Assembly: GCF_046348265.1 (NCBI RefSeq)
Contig: NZ_JAXMEO010000009.1
Length of the DNA: 64,000 nucleotides
Source: Pelomonas sp937871895
GTDB lineage: Bacteria; Pseudomonadota; Gammaproteobacteria; Burkholderiales; Burkholderiaceae_C
Direction: 5' to 3' (one strand)
Shown here: piece by piece, positions 57,328-64,000 of the stretch
Position numbering within the stretch: the stretch's first letter is position 1
Layout of the letters: each line of letters starts with the position of its first letter
Translations under genes and position numbers: made by a program
Notes under the pieces: generated by a model
Database searches by the model: none
Seen by the model: only the letters and a program-made list of their open reading frames with translations
What the model was told of the DNA's origin: nothing

Positions 57328-58525
57328 GGGCGAGATTGTCGGCCTTGAACATCGCCTTGATGCCCCGCACCGCCTGCCGGATGCGCGCCTCGTTCTCGAT
57401 CAAGGCAAAGCGCACATGGTCGTCGCCATGGTCGCCAAAGCCGATGCCGGGTGAGACACAGACCTTGGCCTTCGCAAGCAGATGCTTGGCGAACTCGACC
57501 GAGCCCATGGCCCGATAGCTGTCTGGAATCTTGGCCCAGATGTACATCGAGGCCTTGGGGCAGTCCACCATCCAGCCCGCTTCGCGCAGGCCCTTGACGA
57601 GCACATCGCGGCGCTTTTGGTAGGTGGCAGCAATCTCGTGCACGCAGGCCTGGTCGCCCTCCAGCGCGGCGATGGCGGCCACCTGCAGCGGCGTGAAGGT
57701 GCCGTAGTCGTGATAGCTCTTGATGCGCGCGAGGGCCGCCACCAGCTCGCGGTTGCCCACCATGAAGCCGATGCGCCAGCCGGCCATGTTGTAGCTCTTG
57801 GACAGCGTGAAGAACTCCACCGCCACGTCCTTGGCGCCCGGCACCTGCAGGATGGACGGCGCCTTCCAGCCGTCGAACACGATGTCGGCATAGGCCAGGT
57901 CGTGCACCACGAAGATGTCGTGCTTCTTGGCCAAGGCGATCACGCGCTCGAAGAAGTCCAGTTCCACGCACTGCGCGGTCGGGTTGCTCGGGAAACCGAG
58001 CACCATCATCTTGGGCTTGGGGTAGCTGCCGCGGATGGTCTTTTCAAGCTCGGCAAAGAAGTCCACGCCGGGCACGTTGGGGACGGAGCGGATGTCCGCG
58101 CCCGCGATCACGGCACCATAGATGTGGATGGGGTAGCTCGGGTCGGGCACCAGCACGGTGTCGCCGCGGTCGAGCGTGGCGAGCATCAGATGCGCGAGGC
58201 CCTCTTTGGAGCCGATGGTGACGATGGCCTCGTGGTCCGGGTCGATCTCAACGGAATAGCGGTCGCGGTACCAGTGAGAGATCGCGCGGCGCAGGCGCGG
58301 GATGCCCTTGCTGGCCGAGTAGCCGTGGATGTCGGGCCGCTGCGCGGCTTCGGTGAGCTTGGCGACGATGTGCGGCGGCGTGGCCCCATCGGGGTTGCCC
58401 ATGCTCATGTCGATGATGTCTTCGCCGCGTCGGCGGGCGGCCAGCTTCAGCTCGGCCGTGATGTTGAAGACGTAGGGGGGAAGGCGATCAATGCGCGCAA
58501 AGCGGCGCTGGCCCTGAGAGGACAT
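57308..58525 (-). CDS. alaC: Alanine/glutamate-type PLP aminotransferase (AlaC-like)
   Basis: 405 aa from ATG 58525 (MSSQGQRRFARIDRLPPYVF); longer readings lack a ribosome-binding site. Fold-type I aminotransferase motifs: DMSMGNPDGATPPHIV, GYSASKGIPRLRRAISHWY, VLGFPSNPTAQCVELDFFER, VVHDLAYADIVFDGWKAPS, the PLP Lys in TLSKSYNMAGWRIGFMVGN, and MYIWAKIPDSY. It interconverts pyruvate and alanine. The symbol is by family resemblance. The small membrane protein gene overlaps its end. Confidence 0.9.
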   Translation of the reverse strand: MSSQGQRRFARIDRLPPYVFNITAELKLAARRRGEDIIDMSMGNPDGATPPHIVAKLTEAAQRPDIHGYSASKGIPRLRRAISHWYRDRYSVEIDPDHEAIVTIGSKEGLAHLMLATLDRGDTVLVPDPSYPIHIYGAVIAGADIRSVPNVPGVDFFAELEKTIRGSYPKPKMMVLGFPSNPTAQCVELDFFERVIALAKKHDIFVVHDLAYADIVFDGWKAPSILQVPGAKDVAVEFFTLSKSYNMAGWRIGFMVGNRELVAALARIKSYHDYGTFTPLQVAAIAALEGDQACVHEIAATYQKRRDVLVKGLREAGWMVDCPKASMYIWAKIPDSYRAMGSVEFAKHLLAKAKVCVSPGIGFGDHGDDHVRFALIENEARIRQAVRGIKAMFKADNLAHAAPAA

Positions 58526-58628
58526 GGTGTTGACTTTCACGTGAGCGCCCGGAACCGTCCGAGCGACGTGACCGCAGGGAGTGCTGCGGCCGGTGCGAAA
58601 GGTATCACGGGCCCCAGACAATGCCGCG

Positions 58629-58868
58629 ATGCAACGCTTCCACACCCACCTGGGCCGCGACATCCGGCTCACCTCGGGCAGCGCGCGCGACCTGGCGCCC
58701 GGCGAGTTCGGCCTGCTGGCCATCGACGGCGGCGCGGGCGGTTGGTCCGTCGTGCACAAAGGCCCCAGCGGCGAGGTGATGGAGCTGAACAACGAGATGC
58801 ACTTCGAGACGCCGGAGGCGGCGCTGGCTTTCGTTAAGGAGCTGATTGAGCTGCTGGACTCTCGTTGA
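58629..58868 (+). CDS. Hypothetical small protein (79 aa)
   Basis: From ATG 58629 (MQRFHTHLGRDIRLTSGSAR). It looks like a compact alpha/beta protein: two predicted strands (GEFGLLAIDGGAGGWSVVHK) and a C-terminal amphipathic helix (ETPEAALAFVKELIELLDSR). No domain is recognised. Divergent from the aminotransferase gene with 103 bp between starts. Coding bias fits the neighbours, so it is probably real. Confidence 0.6.
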   Translation: MQRFHTHLGRDIRLTSGSARDLAPGEFGLLAIDGGAGGWSVVHKGPSGEVMELNNEMHFETPEAALAFVKELIELLDSR

Positions 58869-59195
58869 CGAGCCAAATACCCCCGAAGGCGCACCACCGC
58901 CCTGGCGCTTCACCAGCGTCGGTCGCTGGAATCCCCACACGCCGGAGCGCCCGTGTCTTCTACCGTGACTCCATGACGCATGCTCCTCCGCCTCTTTAGC
59001 CTGCTCACCACAGGCGTGCTTGCGCGAACCGCTCGTGCCGGCAAAGCCGAGCGGCTGCGTCTGCGGGCGCGAGGCCAGCATCTCTTTGCACCCGAGTTTG
59101 TGATGGAGGGGGAACTGGTTGCCGAGTTCCCGACCGCCCGGCGAGCGTTTCCCGCGGGCCACGCCGGACGGATGCTTCAGGCTCGCGCGCGGCCG
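58869..59195. other. Gene-free stretch
   Basis: 327 bp with no gene I can support. A forward open frame from 58980 runs antisense into the lipoprotein gene and has no ribosome-binding site or domain. Confidence 0.45.
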
Positions 59196-60314
59196 CTAGC
59201 CGCCGCGTCGGATGATCGAAAGCAGGGCCAGCAGTTCCTGTTTGTTGAATTGCACCCCACCGAGCACGAATTCCTGGGTGTCAACGTTGCCAAGAACCAC
59301 TTGGTGGCTCCGGAGGGCAGCGGTACTGTTGCCGATGACCACGCAGTTGTCGACCGAGGCGTTCTGCTCCGCCGTGCCACCTGCCATCCACCCCACGAAC
59401 ACGGAACGCGACGCCTCGCGCAAAGCGGCGCCAGCCCGCAGACCGACCGCGACATTGCCAACGCCGCTGGCATCCATCATCGACATGGCGCCGAGGGCGA
59501 CGTTCTCGCTGCTCGTTCCTGCGTTGGTCATTGAATGCGCACCGACGGCCGTGTTGTACTCGCCCGATGGCATCAACTTGCCACTCGCCACCCCGAGCAA
59601 AGTGTTGTGCGAGCCCTCCTTGACCTGCTCTGCGGCGGTATAGCCGAGCGCCACATTGCCGACGCCAGACTCCAGATAACGCAGGGTGCTATCACCGACG
59701 CCTGTGTTGTTGCCGGCCGATTTCAGCGTCGCGCAGGCCAGCCGTCCGACCGCTGTTCCGCCTACGCCATCGACCACTTTGCCCAGCGCTTCGACGCCGA
59801 TCGCCACGCAGTCGATGGGATTGATCGCTTCCGCCATGGCCAGGGCACCGACGCCCACGTTGTTTCGGCCTTCGCGCACATGTGTCAGCGCCACATCGCC
59901 AACGGCAGTATTCCAAGATCCAATGGTCAGATCGCCCAGGGCATTTTCACCAACTGAAACATTGGCAAATCCCGAGCTGTGATCCGGCTGTTTGGGGCTG
60001 AAAAAGTAATTGCGCGAAGGGTCGACCAAGACCCAGGGGTTACCGCGACTCGGGGCTGTCGGCGCTGGTGCAGGCGTGGGCACCGTAGTCACACCACTGG
60101 CAGCACCAGCAGCAGGCGCTGCGGCTACTGCGGAGGCAGCTGATGCAGCGGGTTGCGCCCCCAAGATGCGCCTTTGCAGGCCCCGCGCCCCAGCGGGCGC
60201 TGCCGTTTCTGGCTGGGTATCTCCGCCACCGCCGCAGCCGGCCAAAACAGACACTCCTGCAGTTCCGGCCCCAACGAGTAATTTGCGTCGACAAAGGTCC
60301 GTCAAATTATTCAT
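59196..60314 (-). CDS. Tat-type lipoprotein with adhesin-head-like beta-roll repeats
   Basis: 372 aa. The N-terminus has CRRKLLVGAG and lipobox LAGC near residue 27, suggesting a twin-arginine lipoprotein signal. After a Gly/Ala/Pro-rich linker (to about residue 95), residues about 110-345 repeat a 14-16-residue pattern of the type xNxAVGxxAL/GVGNVALGYTAA, as in YadA-type heads and phage tail-fibre heads (left-handed parallel beta-roll). The end (TQEFVLGGVQFNKQELLALL) resembles the segment before a chaperone domain, but no S74 peptidase follows. The gene is read from an AT-rich region unlike its surroundings. Function unknown; a surface or periplasmic adhesin-like role is inferred. Confidence 0.78.
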   Translation of the reverse strand: MNNLTDLCRRKLLVGAGTAGVSVLAGCGGGGDTQPETAAPAGARGLQRRILGAQPAASAASAVAAAPAAGAASGVTTVPTPAPAPTAPSRGNPWVLVDPSRNYFFSPKQPDHSSGFANVSVGENALGDLTIGSWNTAVGDVALTHVREGRNNVGVGALAMAEAINPIDCVAIGVEALGKVVDGVGGTAVGRLACATLKSAGNNTGVGDSTLRYLESGVGNVALGYTAAEQVKEGSHNTLLGVASGKLMPSGEYNTAVGAHSMTNAGTSSENVALGAMSMMDASGVGNVAVGLRAGAALREASRSVFVGWMAGGTAEQNASVDNCVVIGNSTAALRSHQVVLGNVDTQEFVLGGVQFNKQELLALLSIIRRGG

Positions 60315-60474
60315 GACAATTCATTGCTGCGAACACATTTGAATGAATGCCGGTCAGCGGCACACAAAATATTGCGTTCATATTTGTACAAATGGATCAT
60401 ACGCACAATATCTTTCGATTACCCCATAATTAACTTCTCTTTACGATGTAAATTAGGGGGCATCCCGAACTGCC
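60315..60474. promoter_or_regulatory. AT-rich divergent promoter region
   Basis: 160 bp rich in A/T inside GC-rich DNA, between the divergent lipoprotein and membrane-protein genes. It contains a perfect 12-bp palindrome ATTTGTACAAAT (60382-60393). On the minus strand TTGTGC followed about 17 nt later by AAATAT could be a promoter for the lipoprotein gene. Confidence 0.45.
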
Positions 60475-60864
60475 TTGCACCGAACAGGCGTGGTTTCTGC
60501 TCTGCATTACTTCGCCCGCTTGCCCGTGCGCAAGCAGGTGCTCTGGTGTTATCTGATTTGGTACTTGGTGACCGTGGCAACGCTGTTCGACCCCTCGCCA
60601 CTGCTGTGGCTCAACTCGGTCGGCATCAGCGCCGTGATCGGCTTCGCCCTGCAGCTCAGTGTGGCAAAGGGCGCCCAGACAGACCGCTGGCAGACCTTCC
60701 GGCTCTTCATGATGCCGTTTGGCGTCTCTAGCTTTGCCTCGCTGATCAAGGACAAAGGCTATGTGCTGGTGTTCCCGAGCGACATGCAGTTGCTGCTGAT
60801 TTCGGTTGCGGCCTGCGGCGCCTTTTTGACGGGTTGCGCCCTGCTGCGACGGATCATGCCTTGA
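60475..60864 (+). CDS. Small integral membrane protein of unknown function
   Basis: 129 aa if TTG 60475 is the start; GTG 60490 is an alternative, and AGGGGG at 60455-60460 is far from both. Three to four hydrophobic segments: VLWCYLIWYLVTVATLF, LLWLNSVGISAVIGFALQL, LFMMPFGVSSFASLI and LLLISVAACGAFLTGCALL. No motif is recognised. It ends directly at copy B of the four-hairpin element. Confidence 0.65.
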   Translation: MHRTGVVSALHYFARLPVRKQVLWCYLIWYLVTVATLFDPSPLLWLNSVGISAVIGFALQLSVAKGAQTDRWQTFRLFMMPFGVSSFASLIKDKGYVLVFPSDMQLLLISVAACGAFLTGCALLRRIMP

Positions 60865-60990
60865 GGGCCTGGCGCCGGGCCGCCCCTAGCCGGCCCCTGG
60901 CGCAAAGCTGGTGGCTCAAAGCCTCCAGCATTGACATCCCTTCGGGTGACCGCCCCCTCAAGCCAGCGTTCAGCGCGGCATGAGGGGGCG
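60865..60990 (-). repeat. Four-hairpin dispersed element, copy B
   Basis: Reverse-strand counterpart of 38861-38991. On the minus strand it starts 8 nt after the stop of the COG2509 gene. Hairpin 1 has arms CGCCCCCTCA (60951-60960) and TGAGGGGGCG (60981-60990) around GCC-GCG-CTGAA-CGC-GGC. Next come CCCGAAGGGATG, a GCTGG/CCAGC hairpin with TGAGCC, and the strongly conserved GGCCGGCTAGGGGCGGCCCG. Conserved blocks have the same spacing as in copy A. Confidence 0.75.
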
Positions 60991-60997
60991 AGGCGCC

Positions 60998-62698
60998 TTA
61001 ACTTTGCCCGCCAGCCTTTGAGGCCTTGCCTTTGAGCACGGGGGCGTCGGGCAAGTTCAGCAGATCGGCGGCCAGGGCCTCAGCGACTTCGATGCCATCG
61101 ACGCCGGCTGACATGATCCCGCCGGCATAGCCCGCGCCCTCGCCGGCCGGGAAGAGGCCGCGCACATTGAGGCTTTGGTAGTCGCGCCCGCGGGTGATGC
61201 GCAAGGGGCTGGAGGTGCGGGTCTCGACGCCGGTGAAGACGGCGTCCACGCGATCAAAACCCGGGATCTGTTTGGCAAAGGCGGGGATCGCCTCGCGGAT
61301 GGCGTCGAGGCAGTAGTCGGGCAAGGAGCCGCGGCCCTTGGCTTGCAGGTCGGTGAGCGTGACACCGGGCTGGTAGCTCGGCTCGACGCTGCCGAGTTGG
61401 CTACTCACCTGGCGCTTCACAAAATCGCCCACCAGGCTGGCCGGGGCCAGGTAGCCGCCGCCACCCAGCTCGTAAGCGCGGCTCTCCCAGAAGCGCTGGA
61501 AGGCCATGCCGTCGAGCGGGTTCACGATGCTTCCGTCGCGCTTGCCATCCTGCCGGTAGTCCTCGGGGCTGATGTTGACGACGATGCCGGCGTTGGCATT
61601 GCGCTCGTTGCGCGAGTACTGGCTCATGCCGTTGGTGACGACGCGCTCGGGCTCGCTGGTGGCCGCCACGACCGTGCCGCCCGGGCACATGCAAAAGCTG
61701 TAGACCGCGCGGCCATTGGCGGCGTGGTGGACGAGCTTGTAGTCGGCCGCACCCAGCAGCGGGTGCTTGGCGTTGGGGCCAAAGCGCGCGGTGTCGATGA
61801 TGCTTTGCGGGTGCTCGATGCGGTAGCCGATGGCGAAGGGCTTGGCCTCCATGAAGACGCCGCGCGCGTGCAGCATGGCAAAGGTGTCGCGGGCGCTGTG
61901 GCCGAGGGCCAGCACCACATGGCGGGTATCGATCTGCTCGCCGCTCTCCAGCTGCACGCCCCGCACGGCGCCGTCCTCGATCAAGAGGTCGGTCACTTTC
62001 TGCTGGAAGCGGATCTCGCCGCCCAGGCGCTCGATCTCAGCGCGGATCTTGATGACCATGCTGACGAGGCGGAAGGTGCCAATGTGGGGCTTGGAGACGT
62101 AGAGGATCTCCTCGGGCGCGCCGGCCTTGACGAACTCGGTCAGCACCTTGCGCGTCAGGTGGCGCGGGTCGGAGATCTGGCTGTAGAGCTTGCCGTCCGA
62201 GAAGGTGCCGGCCCCGCCTTCGCCGAATTGGACGTTGGACTCTGGCGTGAGTCGCTGCTCGCGCCACAGGCCCCAGGTGTCCTGAGTGCGCTCGCGCACC
62301 TGCTTGCCACGCTCCAGCACGATGGGCCGCAGGCCCATCTGGGCCAGGATCAGCGCCGCGAAGATGCCGCAGGGGCCGAAGCCGATGACCACAGGGCGCG
62401 GGCCGGTGAAGTCGCCCACCTGGGCCAGGAAGTGATAGCCGGTATCGGGCGTGGGGCGGATGTGGTGGTCGCCCGCAAAGCGCGCCAGCAGCGCCGCTTC
62501 GTCCACGCCTGCCGCCAACTCGCAGTCCACGGTGTAGACCAGCCAGATGTCGCGCTTCTTGCGCGCGTCGTAGCCGCGCCGGAAGACGGTGAAGGCGGCC
62601 AGCTCCGCGTCCTGCAGCCCCAAGCGCGCGACCACGGCCGGGCGCAGGGCGTCCTCGGCGTGGTTCAGCGGCAGGCGCAGCTCGGTGATGCGGATCAT
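60998..62698 (-). CDS. FAD-dependent oxidoreductase of the COG2509 family
   Basis: 566 aa. An N-terminal ferredoxin-like domain of about 90 residues (MIRITELRLPLNHAEDALRP, VFRRGYDARKKRDIWLVYTV) precedes the FAD-binding fold PVVIGFGPCGIFAALILAQM, LERGKQVRERTQDT and FGEGGAGTFSDGKLYSQI. Late motifs are CMCPGGTVVAATSEPERVVT, GVETRTSSPLRITRG and LFPAGEGAGYAGGIMSAGVD. The family is conserved but uncharacterised. A 14-bp tandem duplication sits at the start codon and creates a 5-codon upstream frame. Confidence 0.9.
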   Translation of the reverse strand: MIRITELRLPLNHAEDALRPAVVARLGLQDAELAAFTVFRRGYDARKKRDIWLVYTVDCELAAGVDEAALLARFAGDHHIRPTPDTGYHFLAQVGDFTGPRPVVIGFGPCGIFAALILAQMGLRPIVLERGKQVRERTQDTWGLWREQRLTPESNVQFGEGGAGTFSDGKLYSQISDPRHLTRKVLTEFVKAGAPEEILYVSKPHIGTFRLVSMVIKIRAEIERLGGEIRFQQKVTDLLIEDGAVRGVQLESGEQIDTRHVVLALGHSARDTFAMLHARGVFMEAKPFAIGYRIEHPQSIIDTARFGPNAKHPLLGAADYKLVHHAANGRAVYSFCMCPGGTVVAATSEPERVVTNGMSQYSRNERNANAGIVVNISPEDYRQDGKRDGSIVNPLDGMAFQRFWESRAYELGGGGYLAPASLVGDFVKRQVSSQLGSVEPSYQPGVTLTDLQAKGRGSLPDYCLDAIREAIPAFAKQIPGFDRVDAVFTGVETRTSSPLRITRGRDYQSLNVRGLFPAGEGAGYAGGIMSAGVDGIEVAEALAADLLNLPDAPVLKGKASKAGGQS

Positions 62699-62714
62699 GA
62701 GATGCGGATCATGA
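62687..62714 (-). repeat. 14-bp tandem duplication at a start codon
   Basis: GATGCGGATCATGA occurs twice head to tail (62687-62700, 62701-62714). On the minus strand the upstream copy encodes MIRIS and its TGA overlaps the ATG of the flavoprotein gene at 62698. Confidence 0.9.
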
Positions 62715-62721
62715 AATGCAA

Positions 62722-62742
62722 ACAGGCCCGCGAAGGGCCTGT
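62722..62742 (-). terminator. Possible terminator of the small basic protein gene
   Basis: ACAGGCCC (62722-62729) and GGGCCTGT (62735-62742), a perfect 8-bp stem with a 5-nt loop. On the minus strand it is followed by TTGCATTT, a weak T-tract, 22 bp after the stop. Confidence 0.5.
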
Positions 62743-62763
62743 CAGTGCAGGGCAGTCAGCCGA

Positions 62764-62928
62764 TCAGCCCGAATGGGGGCGCTTGCCCGGGTTCTTCTTG
62801 GAACGGGTGTGCGAACCGCGCTCCAAGCTGCTCTTCTGGCCCTTGCCAGTGGTGAAGGTGACGCCCTTGGGGGCGGCGGGGCGGGGGGAGGCGCGGCGGT
62901 CCGCTTCGGTAACGATCTTGTTGCCCAT
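62764..62928 (-). CDS. Small basic protein (54 aa)
   Basis: ATG 62928 with GGAG 6 nt upstream, stop TGA at 62766-62764. It starts MGNKIVTEADRRASPRPAAP and ends SKKNPGKRPHSG; the product is very rich in Lys, Arg, Ser and Gly, unlikely to be membrane-bound, and could bind nucleic acid. No family recognised. A good ribosome-binding site and a following hairpin support a real gene. Confidence 0.65.
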   Translation of the reverse strand: MGNKIVTEADRRASPRPAAPKGVTFTTGKGQKSSLERGSHTRSKKNPGKRPHSG

Positions 62929-62970
62929 TGATGGCTCCAGCAGGGGGTCAGACAGAAAAGGGTGCAGATT

Positions 62971-64000
62971 TTAGGCGAAGGCGGAACGTTGCCATTCGGC
63001 GCGGAAAAGCTCGTCGTTGTCAGGGTCCAGCCGCCAGGCCTCGAAGTCGTCCAGATCGAGCGGCCGCGCGACGTGGAAACCCTGGACCAGATCGCAGCCG
63101 CAATCGCCCACCACGCCCAGCTCCTCAACGGTCTCCACGCCCTCGCCCGTGACCGTCAGCCCGAGGCTGTGGCCGATGCCGACGATGGCGCTCAAGAGCG
63201 CGCGGCGCTTGGGGTCGAGGTGGGCGTTTTCGACGAAGCTGCGGTCCACCTTGAGCTCGTCCACGGGCAGGCGCTGCAGGTAGCCAAGCGAGGACTGGCC
63301 GGTGCCAAAGTCGTCAATGGCCAGGCGCACGCCGAGGCGGCGCAGCCCGTGCATCACGGTGATGGGGTCGTTGCCGCTGGCCATCAGGCCGGTCTCGGTG
63401 ACTTCGAGTTGCAGCTTGCGCGGGTCCACGCGGTACTCGGCCAGCACGGCGCGCACCCGCTCGGGCAGCCCAAGGTCCTGGATGTCGAGCGTGGTGACGT
63501 TGACGGCGATGTAGAGGTCCACGCCTTCGGCCTGCCAGCGCGCCAGGGTCTGGGCGGCGCGGGTCAGCATCCACTGGGTGATCAGGCGGATGCGGCCGCT
63601 GCTCTCGGCAAAGGGCACGAACTCGCTGGGCGGCAGCCAGCCGCGCTCGGGGTGCTGCCAGCGCACCAGGGCCTCGACACCCACCACGCGGCCACTGCGC
63701 AGGTGGCGCTTGGGCTGCAGGTACTGGCGCAGCTGGTCGCCCTGGATGGCGGCCTGCAGGTCAGACAGCAAGGAGAGGTGCAGCTCGCGCGAGGCCTCCA
63801 GGCCCGGGTTGTAGACGACCACGTGCTGGCGCGCGCGCTTGGCCTCGAACATGGCCTGCTCGGCCCGGCGCAGCAGGCCTTCTGTGCTGTCCGCATGCAC
63901 GGGCCAGTGGGCGATGCCCAGAGACACCGACAGATCCAGGCCCTGGCCTTGCCAGGACAGCTTGTGTTCGACCTCGTCACGCAGGTGGGCGGCCATGGCG
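62971..64000 (-). CDS. GGDEF-EAL protein, C-terminal part (5' end outside window)
   Basis: About 343 codons are visible, open to the window edge; the Met at 63996 is internal. It begins within the end of a GGDEF domain (LSVSLGIAHWPVHADS, LLRRAEQAMFEAKR). A complete EAL domain follows: GVEALVRWQHPERGWLPP (EAL), LEVTETGLM, AIDDFGTGQSSLGYLQRLP (DDFGTG), ELKVDRSFV, GEGVETVEEL and QGFHVARPL. The metal and catalytic residues look intact, so c-di-GMP phosphodiesterase activity is likely. Whether the GGDEF half is active cannot be seen. Confidence 0.93.
   Translation of the reverse strand, partial: AMAAHLRDEVEHKLSWQGQGLDLSVSLGIAHWPVHADSTEGLLRRAEQAMFEAKRARQHVVVYNPGLEASRELHLSLLSDLQAAIQGDQLRQYLQPKRHLRSGRVVGVEALVRWQHPERGWLPPSEFVPFAESSGRIRLITQWMLTRAAQTLARWQAEGVDLYIAVNVTTLDIQDLGLPERVRAVLAEYRVDPRKLQLEVTETGLMASGNDPITVMHGLRRLGVRLAIDDFGTGQSSLGYLQRLPVDELKVDRSFVENAHLDPKRRALLSAIVGIGHSLGLTVTGEGVETVEELGVVGDCGCDLVQGFHVARPLDLDDFEAWRLDPDNDELFRAEWQRSAFA

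Noticed and set aside
58980..59534. 184-codon plus-strand frame starting with a hydrophobic segment
   Set aside because: It runs antisense through the beta-roll lipoprotein gene and lacks a ribosome-binding site.

Overview
The window is GC-rich, dense, gene-packed DNA from a betaproteobacterium, almost certainly Burkholderiales (Roseateles/Leptothrix/Rubrivivax-like). Pointers are a stand-alone MetH homocysteine domain (split methionine synthase), recA-recX and sucCD chromosomal blocks, apaG next to a membrane-type 'site-specific recombinase', a PEP-CTERM protein and Oar-type TonB receptors. It looks chromosomal. No rRNA, tRNA, CRISPR array or phage block was found. Genes are often coupled by ATGA overlaps.

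Layout. 1-7.2 kb: an operon of an HDAC-family deacetylase and an ADP-forming acyl-CoA synthetase (possible protein-acetylation pair), an orphan Anbu proteasome-like protease, a PEP-CTERM protein, a FAH-family hydrolase coupled to nadC, and rlpA, whose start codon interlocks with that of the hydrolase gene. 7.2-10.4 kb: a LysR regulator divergent from malate synthase G, with a patterned operator between them. 10.6-17 kb: two TonB-dependent receptors, the second broken by a frameshift in its plug domain. 17-23.2 kb: a GGR-like flavoprotein and two LytS/LytR-type two-component systems facing each other around an acyltransferase. 23.2-31 kb: a tripartite RND efflux operon and a diguanylate-cyclase-like protein with lost catalytic residues. 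31-37.8 kb is the most mosaic part: an M20 peptidase, a RAYT transposase directly downstream of a HigBA-like toxin-antitoxin pair, a 35-bp repeat of the RAYT 5' end beyond that pair, a lipase-like gene cut off at its nucleophile elbow, a lipoprotein, a glycosyltransferase and a second toxin-antitoxin pair with a palindromic operator. 37.9-45.7 kb: LysR, split metH, a Ser/Thr kinase-phosphatase-FHA signalling operon, a TerC-family protein and sucCD. 46.2-51.5 kb: recX, a DUF3224 gene and recA with a LexA box and a tandemly duplicated gene tail, then MarR, a 161-nt palindrome and an OmpR/HK pair. 51.7-64 kb: a TonB-like secreted protein, a YecA-like SEC-C protein, tag, a solute-binding-like protein, apaG, the recombinase-family protein, an AlaC-type aminotransferase, a Tat-type lipoprotein with adhesin-head-like repeats, a COG2509 flavoprotein, a small basic protein and the C-terminal part of a GGDEF-EAL protein cut by the window edge.

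The most unusual non-coding signals are these. (1) A dispersed element of about 125 nt in two copies (38861-38991 forward, 60865-60990 reverse), each starting just after a stop codon, with the same four-hairpin layout, exactly equal internal spacing and apparent compensatory changes. (2) The 161-nt palindrome at 48998-49158. (3) The 90-bp tandem repeats of the recA 3' end. (4) The nested RAYT/toxin-antitoxin structure. All need database or experimental confirmation; nothing here was searched or computed beyond reading the sequence.
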